From the NCBI GenBank assembly GCA_003427395.1, contig BFEA01000193.1:477638-504039 (forward strand): a DNA stretch of 26,402 bases. The letters run 5' to 3'. This DNA is from Chara braunii. Taxonomy: Eukaryota > Streptophyta > Charophyceae > Charales > Characeae. Shown piece by piece: positions 19,005 to 26,402 of this stretch; position 1 is the first letter of the stretch, and each line of letters opens with the position of its first letter. The notes under the pieces were generated by a model. That model ran no database searches, had not been told where the DNA came from, and worked only from the letters and a program-made list of their open reading frames with translations. A program made the position numbers and the translations under genes.

Positions 19005-19250
19005 AAGGAAATTGATCCCTGGACACAAGTAAAACGGAATTCTGGGACACAAAACGAAAGGAAATTCCTGGACACAGAGGAAGAAGGAAAACAATACTTT
19101 TCGCGGCCTTTTGGCTAAGATCAAGTCTGATCCGTTTAAATATCTGATCTGTGATATAAAGAAAAAAACTTTTAAAAAGGAGATTTCTGGACACATAAAA
19201 ACAAGGAAATTCCATCATACAAAAAAAAGAAATTCCTGCACACTAAGAGG
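19005..19250. repeat. Short repeat array (GGAAATTCCTGGACACA-like)
   Basis: Six imperfect copies of a unit near AAGGAAATTCCTGGACACA occur at about 19007, 19033, 19056, 19177, 19203 and 19229. The spacing is ~22-27 bp except for the ~120-bp gap between copies 3 and 4, where the U2-like sequence sits. GGAAATTCC is itself a palindrome. The minus-strand frames here repeat a CVQ/CPxxPF-type peptide because of the unit. Confidence 0.8.
19094..19153 (+). pseudogene. U2 snRNA 5'-end-like fragment
   Basis: The stretch CGGCCTTTTGGCTAAGATCA with its neighbours matches the first ~35 nt of U2 spliceosomal RNA, including ATAC at the very 5' end (19094) and stem-loop I. U2 normally continues GTGTAGTATCTGTTCTTATC; here about a dozen bases are missing, removing the GTAGTA that pairs with intron branch sites. 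It resumes in TGATCCGTTTAAATATCTGA, close to the U2 stem IIa region. After 19153 it leaves U2 and enters A-rich sequence (ATATAAAGAAAAAAAC). There is no Sm site or 3' half, so it is a truncated, non-functional copy. A retroposed pseudogene or a U2-headed SINE are the likely origins. Confidence 0.8.
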
Positions 19251-20116
19251 GACAGGATACGACGTAGGTTGTTAGGGTGAGATTCCAAAAGGGGGCGGCA
19301 ACTTCCCGAGAGGCGGTTGGAAAGATTTCCAGACCCCACAGAGAAACACTGTTCGCCTGGAGAGAAACCTTCCCCGCCCCCCAAAAAAGTGGCCTCTGTT
19401 TTTCACTTTGATTCAATTTGGTTCCAGCCTCCAGGGCATTGTCTTCCGGAATTGGTGGGCAACTGGTGGGTGTAGGGGGGAGGGCTGTAAACTCTTGGAA
19501 ACTCAAGCCAACTTTGTTCCCCACAGCACAGTGTTTGGGCAGCCCATATAAAAGTTTTTGGTCCAGCAGCTGCATTTCCTCTTCAGGAAACGAGGGTATC
19601 TACTTTCCTCAAACGGAAAACGCTACCTTCTGACTCCTCTGGAAACTTGGCGACTGTGGGATTCTGTTGTTGGAAACTGCTTGTGTTTCCAACTTTCAAA
19701 TGGGAAAGGAGCGCAGGAAATGGCCCGGCCCGGAGAGTTTCCATGCCGCTTTCCTGTGGAATCTCGCCCTTAGTTTTGAACTCGTGCTCCATGTTTGCAC
19801 TGTCCCACTGGGTTCAGGTCCCATACATATCAGCCTGACAGCCACCCTTTTTCTTAAGGTAAACATCTGTAAACTACCAGTACCTTTCCCCGCTTGCAAA
19901 TCAATTCTGCGGCGGTTAAAACGGAAGGTCGGGGAAGGGAACGCCTGGTCGCTACCGAAGGACTGGCAGCAAAATGTTTGCCAACAAATACAAAAAAAAA
20001 CAGAAAAACGAAGAGGAAATCTTCTGCCTGAATTAAAAAAAAAACAAAAAACAAAGAGAAAGAATGGGGTATGAATGGTGTGTGGGGTACAAACGGCCAG
20101 GACCATAAGGACCTGT
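19251..20116. other. Non-coding stretch rich in GGAAAC/GTTTCC
   Basis: GGAAA or TTTCC words recur many times (for example 19313-19327, 19497, 19585, 19611, 19641). They include a 9-bp perfect hairpin GTTGGAAAC / GTTTCCAAC at 19669-19693. A TATATAAAAG-type sequence lies at 19546-19554. A-rich runs occur at 19990-20060. No protein family is recognised. Confidence 0.45.
19546..19554 (+). promoter_or_regulatory. Possible TATA box
   Basis: ATATAAAAG fits a plant TATA box. No transcription start, downstream gene or LTR can be tied to it, so it may be chance. Confidence 0.2.
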
Positions 20117-20148
20117 TAAAAAAAATAAAAAAATAAAAATAAAAAATC
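20117..20148. repeat. A-rich tract
   Basis: AAAAAAAATAAAAAAATAAA-type run. It could be the decayed poly(A) tail of a plus-strand retroposon, but no matching target duplication was found. Confidence 0.6.
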
Positions 20149-20456
20149 AGTCGCTTATCAACCAGCAAGGTCTTAAACTACAGGAGCTCTTACATAGGCC
20201 TCTTTGACTAACTACAGTCATGATGGCAGCCAGGAAATTCTCCTCTTTTCCCGCCCCTAAAAATCATCGCCCACAGCCCCCCATCAGGCAAGGGATAAGT
20301 GCCCTTCCGCAATAGACAGTCCACTAGAATTACAGTGGCTGCTTTCCGTTCGTGGGGACGTCCAGGAAAGTCCTTGTGTGGTGGGTATGGGCTTGTACTT
20401 GCGCTAGGGGCATTTTGGACTGAACCTGGCCGTAACAGAAGCCAGAAACATCAAAA

Positions 20457-20760
20457 CAAGTCCTAGTGCGCAGTGGTGTACTCACACTATTAGGATCTCC
20501 CGCGGACCGTCATCCCAGCCAGCCAGTTGAAAATAAGTCCTACTATCTTTTTCGGGACCCCCGAATAGAATGTACAGTCATTATAGCTGTATCTATAGAC
20601 TGAATCTTGCCCTAAAATACAGGGTAGAATGACCGTGGAATCTACTCAGCGGAAGACAGTAGTGCAGAGTGGTTTATTCACAATAAGATTTCCTGTGTTG
20701 ATCTGATCATCATTACAGCCAGCTGAAAAACGTGCTATTTTTTCTTTCTTCCCGAAAAAC
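20457..20760. repeat. Diverged ~195-bp direct repeat
   Basis: The block from AGTCCTAGTGCGCAGTGGTG (about 20459) through CCAGCCAGTTGAAAATAAGT to TTTTTCGGGACCCCCGAA is repeated from about 20652 (AGTAGTGCAGAGTGGTTTAT ... ACAGCCAGCTGAAAAACGTG ... TTCCCGAAAAA). The copies differ at roughly a quarter to a third of positions. A third relative is at 24580-24780. Confidence 0.65.
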
Positions 20761-20863
20761 TCCTATGGCATGTATGCCCTACTTTTGGAGTTGTTTCTCC
20801 ACTTTCCAAGGGCTGCCAGACTGCATTTCTTGTTCTCGTCTTTTCCCATTTTGCACAGTGCTC

Positions 20864-20900
20864 CTTTTTTTTTTTTTTTTTTTTTTTTTNTTTTTTTTTT
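20864..20900. repeat. Poly(T) tract with an undetermined base
   Basis: About 37 bases of T, with the window's only N at 20890. The true length is uncertain because such tracts are hard to sequence. Confidence 0.95.
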
Positions 20901-20926
20901 CTTTTGGACCATTTCTCGATTTATGC

Positions 20927-21014
20927 GTGCCATCCTTGCGCAGTGCTCCTTTTGTTAGTTGCTTGGTTCTGTGCCATCCTTGCGCAGTGCTCCTTTTGTT
21001 AGTTGCTTGGTTCT
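20927..21014. repeat. 44-bp perfect tandem duplication
   Basis: 20927-20970 and 20971-21014 are identical (landmark CTTGCGCAGTGCTCCTTTTG). A third partial relative, TTGCACAGTGCTCC, immediately precedes the poly(T) tract, so the tract appears to have grown from the unit's own T-run. A second T-run follows at 21019-21030. Confidence 0.95.
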
Positions 21015-21030
21015 GTCCTTTTTTTTTTTT

Positions 21031-21606
21031 TGGCATTGGCTTTCGTGGATGGTTCTGGACCGTTCAATTGGCGCGGCTCCACTGCACAATCTTCTAAATG
21101 TGTCAGGAGCTGTAATGGACCCGATACATTCAAAATGTTGGATCAGTCTGAAGGCATCTGGCTCAGAATACAATCTAGATAACTTGTAGTGTTGAGAATT
21201 GGAGTGAGCCCCAAGATTGCCACCATCCACATGTCCAGGCTGAAAGGCAATGAGAGAGAGAGAGAGAGTTCAAAGGAGGCTCATTGATCCAGTTAAATCG
21301 GGAGGAGATCTTCTGAGTACCTGACTCTCTTGGGAATACGCTCCACTGGTTGCATATCGAAAAGCAAATGAAATACAAATGAACAAATGAATCAGAAACA
21401 ACGCGTACCCTGTCTAGGCATCGGGACGTTTGGTGCGTCTGATAAATGTGGCATTCCCAAGGGTCATTGGGCCTTCTACCCGCTATAGCTGGTTTACAAG
21501 CTTAGCTTTTTGACTATTCCAATGAGACCATGGACATCATGGACGTTGCGCTTGTCATCCGTGGCTCAGTGGGGGTACGACTCTCTCTCTCTCTCTCAAT
21601 GATTTT
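21031..21606. other. Non-coding stretch with GA and CT microsatellites
   Basis: A GA run lies at 21252-21268 and a CT run at 21581-21597. No gene is recognised between them. Confidence 0.5.
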
Positions 21607-23331
21607 GGGCCTCGTTCGACCCTCCTTGGAAATTCGATTTTTAGGAAATCGGCATCGTTACACCGCGTTCTAATTCACCAAATTCCTTGAATGAATGTGA
21701 GATTTCCTTGGATTCCTCATAATCCCCAGCCAAAACGTCCTTGGATTTAAGGGGTCCTCGCGAGGTCCCTTGGATTCAAGGAGCCGCAATTGACGGAGTG
21801 TTCTGGAGCGAGCGCCGACAGGAAAATTTGGAGTCGATGTTGATGCACAGGTCGACTGTGGTCCATTGGACGGACATCGCCGGCCTCCAGTACCCGACGG
21901 CCCCCCAACGGCCTTCCACCATTACCGTTGGCGTGAAAATGCGTGGAGGTGGTTCTTCAGCTGCAAGGCACTTCACGAAGCAGGGTTTTCCATGCGCGCG
22001 TCGCCGGCCGTGGTGTCCAATGGTCAATTTTTTTTAATTTTTCTACAAGCGATGTTGAAGCATTGTCGGTCGATTGCAGGCATCTTCCTAGCGTGTTTTG
22101 TTGGCTATTGTCGGGCACATTGATGCAAACTTTGTTTGGGTCACGCCTTGCAAGTTGTGATTCATGGCAGACGTCCTCCGGCGGTTCCCAATCCTGCTGC
22201 TGGCCACTCTTCTCCTACTCCTTGTCGTGTTGTTCCACGTGTGCGTCGTTGTGCGGGTTCCTCGCAGCAGACAGAAACGACGAACGGTGTGGAAGACGAC
22301 AATGGACAGGTGGGACCCCTCCAGCAGACAGCCGATGCGCGCCATTGACCACTCCAGTCCACAGCTTCTCCTTGTAGCCGTCCGCCGCGTCATCAACCTG
22401 TCGGAGATCCTCCCATGTCCCTCCCATCCTTCTCCTCATCCACCATCTCGGCGTCACCCGTGGGATCACACCCGATGCCATGGCGCAACAGAATTGCACA
22501 ATGGATTCCGATAACGACACACAATCGGGTGCGTCCATCACTTGTTGCATCAATTGTCTCTGCTTGCGAACGAACAATCTCATCCTCAGGCGAGTTGTCG
22601 TTCTCTCAATGCGATAACGCATGGCGACGACTGACACAGTCGCGACCACCGTGCTTCTCTCCAATGCCGTTAATGCCTTCGCACCACCCGGGAGCTCTCG
22701 CTCCATCGTCAGGACTTGTAATGTGCAAGCACCTACCACTCGTTCGCCTGCCGGTGCCCTCGCTGCACCTTCTGCACGTCGATGGGGACCGCGCTCACAC
22801 TCTCCATGTTTCACGGAAGCGTTACGTTCGCGCTAAGTTGTGACGGCCCGAAGAGCATGCGGAACACAAAGGTGAGGTTGCAGTAGAGAACCGTTACGCA
22901 TATACACTACGTCGCCCAATGTTCCAATGCCATCCTCATGGCCGCCATCACTCCTCCGCACAGACGTTTCGTCCCAGTCTCCAGTCCAGCCGCCAGGACG
23001 CCTCACGCACTGATGTGTCACAACCGAGGGTTCGAAATTTGAAACTGGAACGGGGATGTTGGCGGCCTTTTTTTTCGTCAGCCCGGTAGGCCTCCCCGCC
23101 GCCGCCACTGGACCACGCCCGAGAACGCACGGACATCCCAGCACGATGACGGACATCCACCCCCTCGGCCGCGTGTATGCGTAAGAAATTGGCCGCTGGA
23201 GACCTCCAAGGGTTTTCCTTGGGACCCATTGAATTAGGACGCGGTGTAACCACGACGCCGAAGACCGGAAAATTTTCCAAGGACTTCATCCTAATTCCTG
23301 AGGATTTTCCAAGGAGGGTCTAACAAGGTCC
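21607..23331 (-). mobile_element. PIF/Harbinger-like DNA transposon, internally damaged
   Basis: The left end GGGCCTCGTTCGACCCTCCT and the reverse complement of the right end GGACCTTGTTAGACCCTCCT agree at 17 of 20 bases and continue TTGGAAA. Both ends also carry GTTACACCGCGTYCTAATTC (left 21657-21677, right 23230-23250), giving long imperfect inverted repeats. TTT flanks both sides (21604-21606 and 23332-23334), a 3-bp duplication as Harbinger elements make. Start words near GGCCTTGTTCG are also typical of plant Harbinger/Tourist ends. The 1725-bp interior holds a minus-strand transposase remnant. It is too short and broken to be autonomous. Confidence 0.7.
22362..22640 (-). pseudogene. Harbinger transposase N-terminal remnant
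   Basis: Within a 199-codon minus-strand frame (22814-22215), residues 123-151 read PRWWMRRRMGGTWEDLRQVD followed by DAADGYKEKL (22448-22362). This resembles the segment before the catalytic domain of Harbinger DDE nucleases (roughly R-W-W/F ... G-x-W ... L ... D ... Y/F-x-x-K-L-R-M). Just after KEKL the similarity ends where the usual R-M-S continuation is expected. The catalytic DDE residues are therefore not here. The preceding Arg-rich residues (67-92) may be part of it. The call leans on the inverted repeats around it. Confidence 0.45.
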
Positions 23332-23941
23332 TTTGTCTCTCCCTCCCTCCCTCTCTCACTCGCATGTGCTGGCTGGCATCGTGGGGCACAAGAAGGTGGG
23401 AGTTGCAATTAGTTTTCGCCACACAGTGCAGCTTTTTGTTGTACTGCACCACACAACACACCCGCTTAATGCCATGGGGCGCAGTCAATCCTGTTTCCCT
23501 ACGGGCCTCTCACATGCACCCTGCCCTCCCAATTTTCCCGCCACACCCAATGAGGGGTGCTACAATTGGTCCATTTTGGCTAGTATTATGTGGAGGAGAG
23601 TTTGTAGATATGATTTGCATGAATCACTGTGACACTTTAAACTTTCTCCCACTTTGTGGGTTTCCAAATGTAGCCTAGGACACCAGGTCGCTAAAGGACA
23701 AAACTAGCTTTATCAGGATGTACGTAGCTCTGTCAGTATGCAACTGGACACCCGGATGTGCAGGTGCTGATCATGCACCTGGTCCAGGTTCATTCTGTCC
23801 ATGCTATTTTTGTCCATTCCACACCAGATGTGCTCTTTGTGCACTCCCTCTCCCGCTGCCCTGCCCCCAATTCTGTTCTTCTTCTGCTGCAGGCAGGGAA
23901 ATGAAACTGCCAACCTTGGGGAACATGTAGGTGGAAGAGTC
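23332..23941. other. Non-coding stretch right of the Harbinger-like element
   Basis: It begins with a CTCCCTCC-type microsatellite (23336-23360). No gene family is recognised in either strand. Confidence 0.4.
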
Positions 23942-24092
23942 AACATGTAGTGGAAAAGGTCCCATTTGGGCCAAATTGTGAAGTCCAATTTGGCGAACTG
24001 GGAGTCCCATTTCGCCATCGTGGGAACGTGTAGGTGGAGGGTCCCATTTCGCCAAGTTGTAAGTCCAGTTTGGCTAATGGGAGTGCCATTGA
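23942..24092. repeat. 83-bp direct repeat, two copies
   Basis: Copy 1 (from AACATGTAGTGGAAAAGGTC at 23942) and copy 2 (from AACGTGTAGGTGGAGGGTCC at 24025) share the CCCATTT, AAGTCCARTTTGGC and GGGAGT landmarks. A further partial start, AACATGTAGGTGGAAGAGTC, lies at 23922. Confidence 0.85.
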
Positions 24093-25348
24093 CCATTGAT
24101 CCTGGGCACAAGTGGTTAACAGGGACCCCCACTTTTCAGCCCCAGGTAACCACCCCAGCACTGAAAAGTGCATTTGGGGATAATTTTTCCCAGTTTTTTT
24201 TTTTTTTTTTTGCCGTCTTATTTTTGGTTGAGGGCTGCCTGTGCCAAGTTTGGTGTTTTTGTTGGGGTCTTGAAGACGACTGTTTTGGCCAGCCCTGAAA
24301 ATCACGAAAAATCCTGAAAACTGAGAAAAGCGAATTTTGCATGAAAATTTGAAAACACACTTTTTCTTTTTGCTGTTGGTTTATTTGGTGTCCAGTTGTT
24401 ATAATGACCCTGAAAACCCCCTGAAAGTTTAGGGGTCTGTTGACTGCTTTTCTCCAAGGCCGATCTTACCGGCGCTAAGGTCATCTAATAAATGAACTGG
24501 CAGTCAGACAACCAAACAACAACTAAACCTGTAGGACTCAGAGCATACTCCTGAAACCGGGACAGCCCGTTGAAGCCAGATACATCCAGGAAAGCCGTGA
24601 TGGAAACGTGCCCTCGTAGACCCAATCAGAAGCTACCGTCTTCCTCCGAATAGAACGTGCGGTGATCATTGTCTATCGAGACTGAAAGTTTCCCCAAATA
24701 CTGCTATAATCACCATCAACTTCATTCGGTGGAAGATGGTAGTGCAGGCACTGCAGAGCTCCACTTTGCTAATCACGTCAATGCTCTCCGTCGCCAAGAT
24801 ATGTTTTGATCTGCATGCTGCATGGCCAGGATGACGACCCCAGTCCTTCCCGCCAATGGGAACCAGTTGCTCAGGACCGATTTGCAACCTGGCACCTGGG
24901 AGCGGGCTGATACAGGCTTGATAGTCTTCTGGAGATAAGCCTAGTTCAAATCATGAAGGCCAGACAGGCTCCATGAACGGTCGCAGATGCGGAAAGTTCG
25001 GAGTCGACAAACACAAGGCATAAATGAGCAGGGTCCCTGGCCAAAAGGGCCAAAAGGAAGGATGCGTGCGTGTGCCACTTTTGTGTCAGACTTTCGGGTG
25101 GAATAGGAACCGGACTGACGCTCCCCGAACTGGAAATGGAGCCAGGACCATCTTTAAAATAACAAGTGAACCGGCCGCGGCCCAGCGCCAACCCCACCCC
25201 AGGCACAGCCATTATCTGGCCCGGACAACATTGAGGGTGTTGGTTTTAGAACATGAGGGACATGCAGCATCCGGGGGGGCATCGGCCAAGGCATCAGCGC
25301 GCCGTCGCATCCTTTGTAAATCAGAACTATTTTATTGTGGTCGCCGCT
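24093..25348. other. Non-coding stretch
   Basis: It contains a T18 run (24194-24211) and AAAAT/TGAAAA-rich sequence (24295-24370). From about 24580 to 24780 it is a diverged copy of the 20350-20700 repeat: both have CCAGGAAAG, then CCGAATAGAA, then GACTGAA, then GGAAGA-GGTAGTGCAG in the same order. No gene is recognised. Confidence 0.5.
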
Positions 25349-25408
25349 GGATTCGAACTCATGTCTGCAATTGAATAGTTTCAAGTGTGCATAACTGAGA
25401 AGCCTGCC
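25343..25408 (-). repeat. tRNA-like fragment, possible SINE head
   Basis: On the minus strand, GAGTTCGAATCC (25360-25349) is a good RNA polymerase III B box. GGCTTCTCAGTTATGC about 40 bases upstream (near 25405-25390) resembles a tRNA A box and D-arm. The T-arm side continues into AGCGGCGACCAC. It does not fold as a full functional tRNA by eye, so a SINE-derived head is more likely. Confidence 0.4.
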
Positions 25409-25427
25409 AAATTGAATGTGCAAAATG

Positions 25428-25883
25428 GAATCCAGCGGCCTAGCTTAGCTGATAAGGCATGCAAGTGGCATTCAGGAGGTCTGGGGTTCAATACCCATTG
25501 CCCTCATGTACCTTCCTGGGCAAGCTTGACGCCCGGCACCTAAAGTGGTATTCAGCAGAGACTGCTGATGTTCATTGGGGGAGGCGACCGGAGGGGAGGC
25601 ACAGCGACTGGCCCATTGAAGAAGCTCGGTCCTGATGCTACCGGCTGACCCCTGGCCAGTATCACCCACCTTCTGTAGCAGGTATCGCACCTGCTGGTGC
25701 GTGCAGCTCCTGCATGTTCCCTCATTGGAGGCTAGAGCACGGATGTGGCTGCTACGGGGTTCCTTGTAATACTGTAGTGACAATACAAAAAATGCCTGAA
25801 AGGGCATCCTGTCCAGATTTGACAGGTAATTGAATTGGTTGGGCTTCAAAGAATTAGCCTTTAAAAAAAAAAACTTAAAAAAA
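25428..25883 (+). mobile_element. tRNA-derived SINE with target-site duplications
   Basis: The head has a pol III A box, TAGCTTAGCTGATAAGGC (25441-25458), and a B box, GGTTCAATACC (25485-25495), at tRNA spacing. The body of about 350 bp is unrelated to tRNA. The tail is A-rich (25863-25883, TTAAAAAAAAAAAACTTAAA then A's). GTGCAAAATG occurs directly before the head (25418-25427) and directly after the tail (25884-25893), a perfect 10-bp target-site duplication. SINEs encode no protein and move with LINE machinery. The preserved duplication suggests this is one of the younger insertions in the window. Confidence 0.8.
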
Positions 25884-25999
25884 GTGCAAAATGAGAAGGA
25901 ATCTTCCCCAAGAACATAGGACGATACACCGACGGGCAGATACATTGAAAAGAAATCCCGGTGTGAGTATTGACTAAGGAGCTGTCAGATGCAAATGTC

Positions 26000-26000
26000 G

Positions 26001-26054
<54 letters not shown>
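26000..26054. repeat. Compound (GC)n(GA)n microsatellite
   Basis: A GC run of about 16 bp passes directly into a GA run of about 40 bp. The minus-strand Ser/Leu reading frame over it is an artefact. Confidence 0.95.
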
Positions 26055-26055
<1 letters not shown>

Positions 26056-26057
<2 letters not shown>

Positions 26058-26343
26058 CCATCCATAGGATGAGAAAAATGGGAATGATCTGTCGCTAGAA
26101 CATAGAAGTATACACCACCACATTTTCGGTCTTTGACAGTGTATATTTCCATGTAGTGGCAGTGAATACTTCCATGTTCTAGGGAAGATTCAATCAGAAT
26201 GAATCCTCAGTCAGAACATGGAAATATACACTGAGAACAGGTAAGTCTCCAACCTCGCGGCTGGTCGCATGGTGCTTCCATCGATAGGATGAGCAAAATC
26301 GAATGAATCTACCGCTAGAACATGGAAATATACACTGCCGCAC
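26056..26343. repeat. Direct and inverted repeats around CATGGAAATATACACTG
   Basis: 26056-26122 and 26276-26343 are ~68-bp direct copies (CCATMSATAGGATGAGMAAAA then CGCTAGAACATRGAARTATA). Between them lie a partial third copy (26186-26233) and the same core in reverse complement (CAGTGTATATTTCCATG at 26138-26154), so direct and inverted copies alternate. Confidence 0.85.
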
Positions 26344-26344
26344 T

Positions 26345-26348
<4 letters not shown>

Positions 26349-26402
<54 letters not shown>
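26349..26402. repeat. (TG)n microsatellite at window edge
   Basis: A TG dinucleotide run of at least 54 bp continues beyond the window. Confidence 0.97.

Noticed and set aside
18850-20106. Several 60-136 codon frames on both strands around the GGAAA-rich region
   Set aside because: They overlap each other, are built from repeat units or A-runs, and show no protein family motif.
25436-25505. A functional tRNA gene
   Set aside because: The A and B boxes are good, but the acceptor and anticodon stems do not pair properly. The sequence continues to an A-rich tail with target duplications, which means a SINE.
25861-26061. Ser/Leu-repeat protein on the minus strand
   Set aside because: It is a translation of the GC/GA microsatellite.
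1-26402. CRISPR array, operon or bacterial mobile system
   Set aside because: Tandem repeats here lack regular unique spacers and cas genes, and all recognisable proteins are eukaryotic transposon types.

Overview
This window looks like repeat-dense nuclear DNA from a green plant or streptophyte alga. There is no bacterial-style gene packing. I see long AG, CT, GC and GT microsatellites, two decayed Ty3/gypsy retrotransposons, a PIF/Harbinger-like DNA transposon, a tRNA-derived SINE and a U2 snRNA-like fragment. The wording of the pol proteins recalls elements I associate with charophytes such as Chara, but that is an inference from memory and the species is not proven. No intact host gene is visible. 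The only host-gene candidate is a short signal-peptide-like reading frame at 440-592, cut off by a retrotransposon LTR.

Layout, left half: 1-581 is flank with the candidate exon. An inverted LTR fragment (582-804) and a direct 5' LTR (812-1094) form a near-palindrome, followed by a tRNA-iMet type primer binding site (1098-1109). This starts element A, a chromovirus-like Ty3/gypsy copy running to its 3' LTR at 13214-13503. Its leader holds an (AG)37 tract and an array of ACGTGGC motifs. The gag remnant (2194-4071) still carries a CCHC zinc knuckle. Next come about 4.4 kb of other sequence, including two tandem LTR-like units (4933-5835) with a possible second primer site and gag start. The protease and the first part of RT lie on the minus strand (8450-10063). 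The rest of RT, RNase H, integrase and a chromodomain lie on the plus strand (10262-12350). The two pol pieces abut in protein order, so a local inversion of about 1.8 kb best explains the layout.

Layout, right half: 14059-18120 is element B, a second Ty3/gypsy copy (zinc knuckle, protease, RT, RNase H, integrase) that has lost its catalytic protease Asp and its RT motif A Asp. 18121-21606 is non-coding and repeat-rich, with a U2-like fragment (19094-19153) inside a short GGAAATTCC/GGACACA repeat array. A Harbinger-like element with 3-bp TTT flanks spans 21607-23331. A SINE with 10-bp target duplications lies at 25428-25883, and microsatellites close the window.

None of the coding remnants appears functional. 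Premature stops fall mostly where the family has Gln, Trp or Arg, as expected from C-to-T/G-to-A decay of silenced, methylated transposons. The value of the window is in its rearrangements and small non-coding relics rather than in an active gene system.
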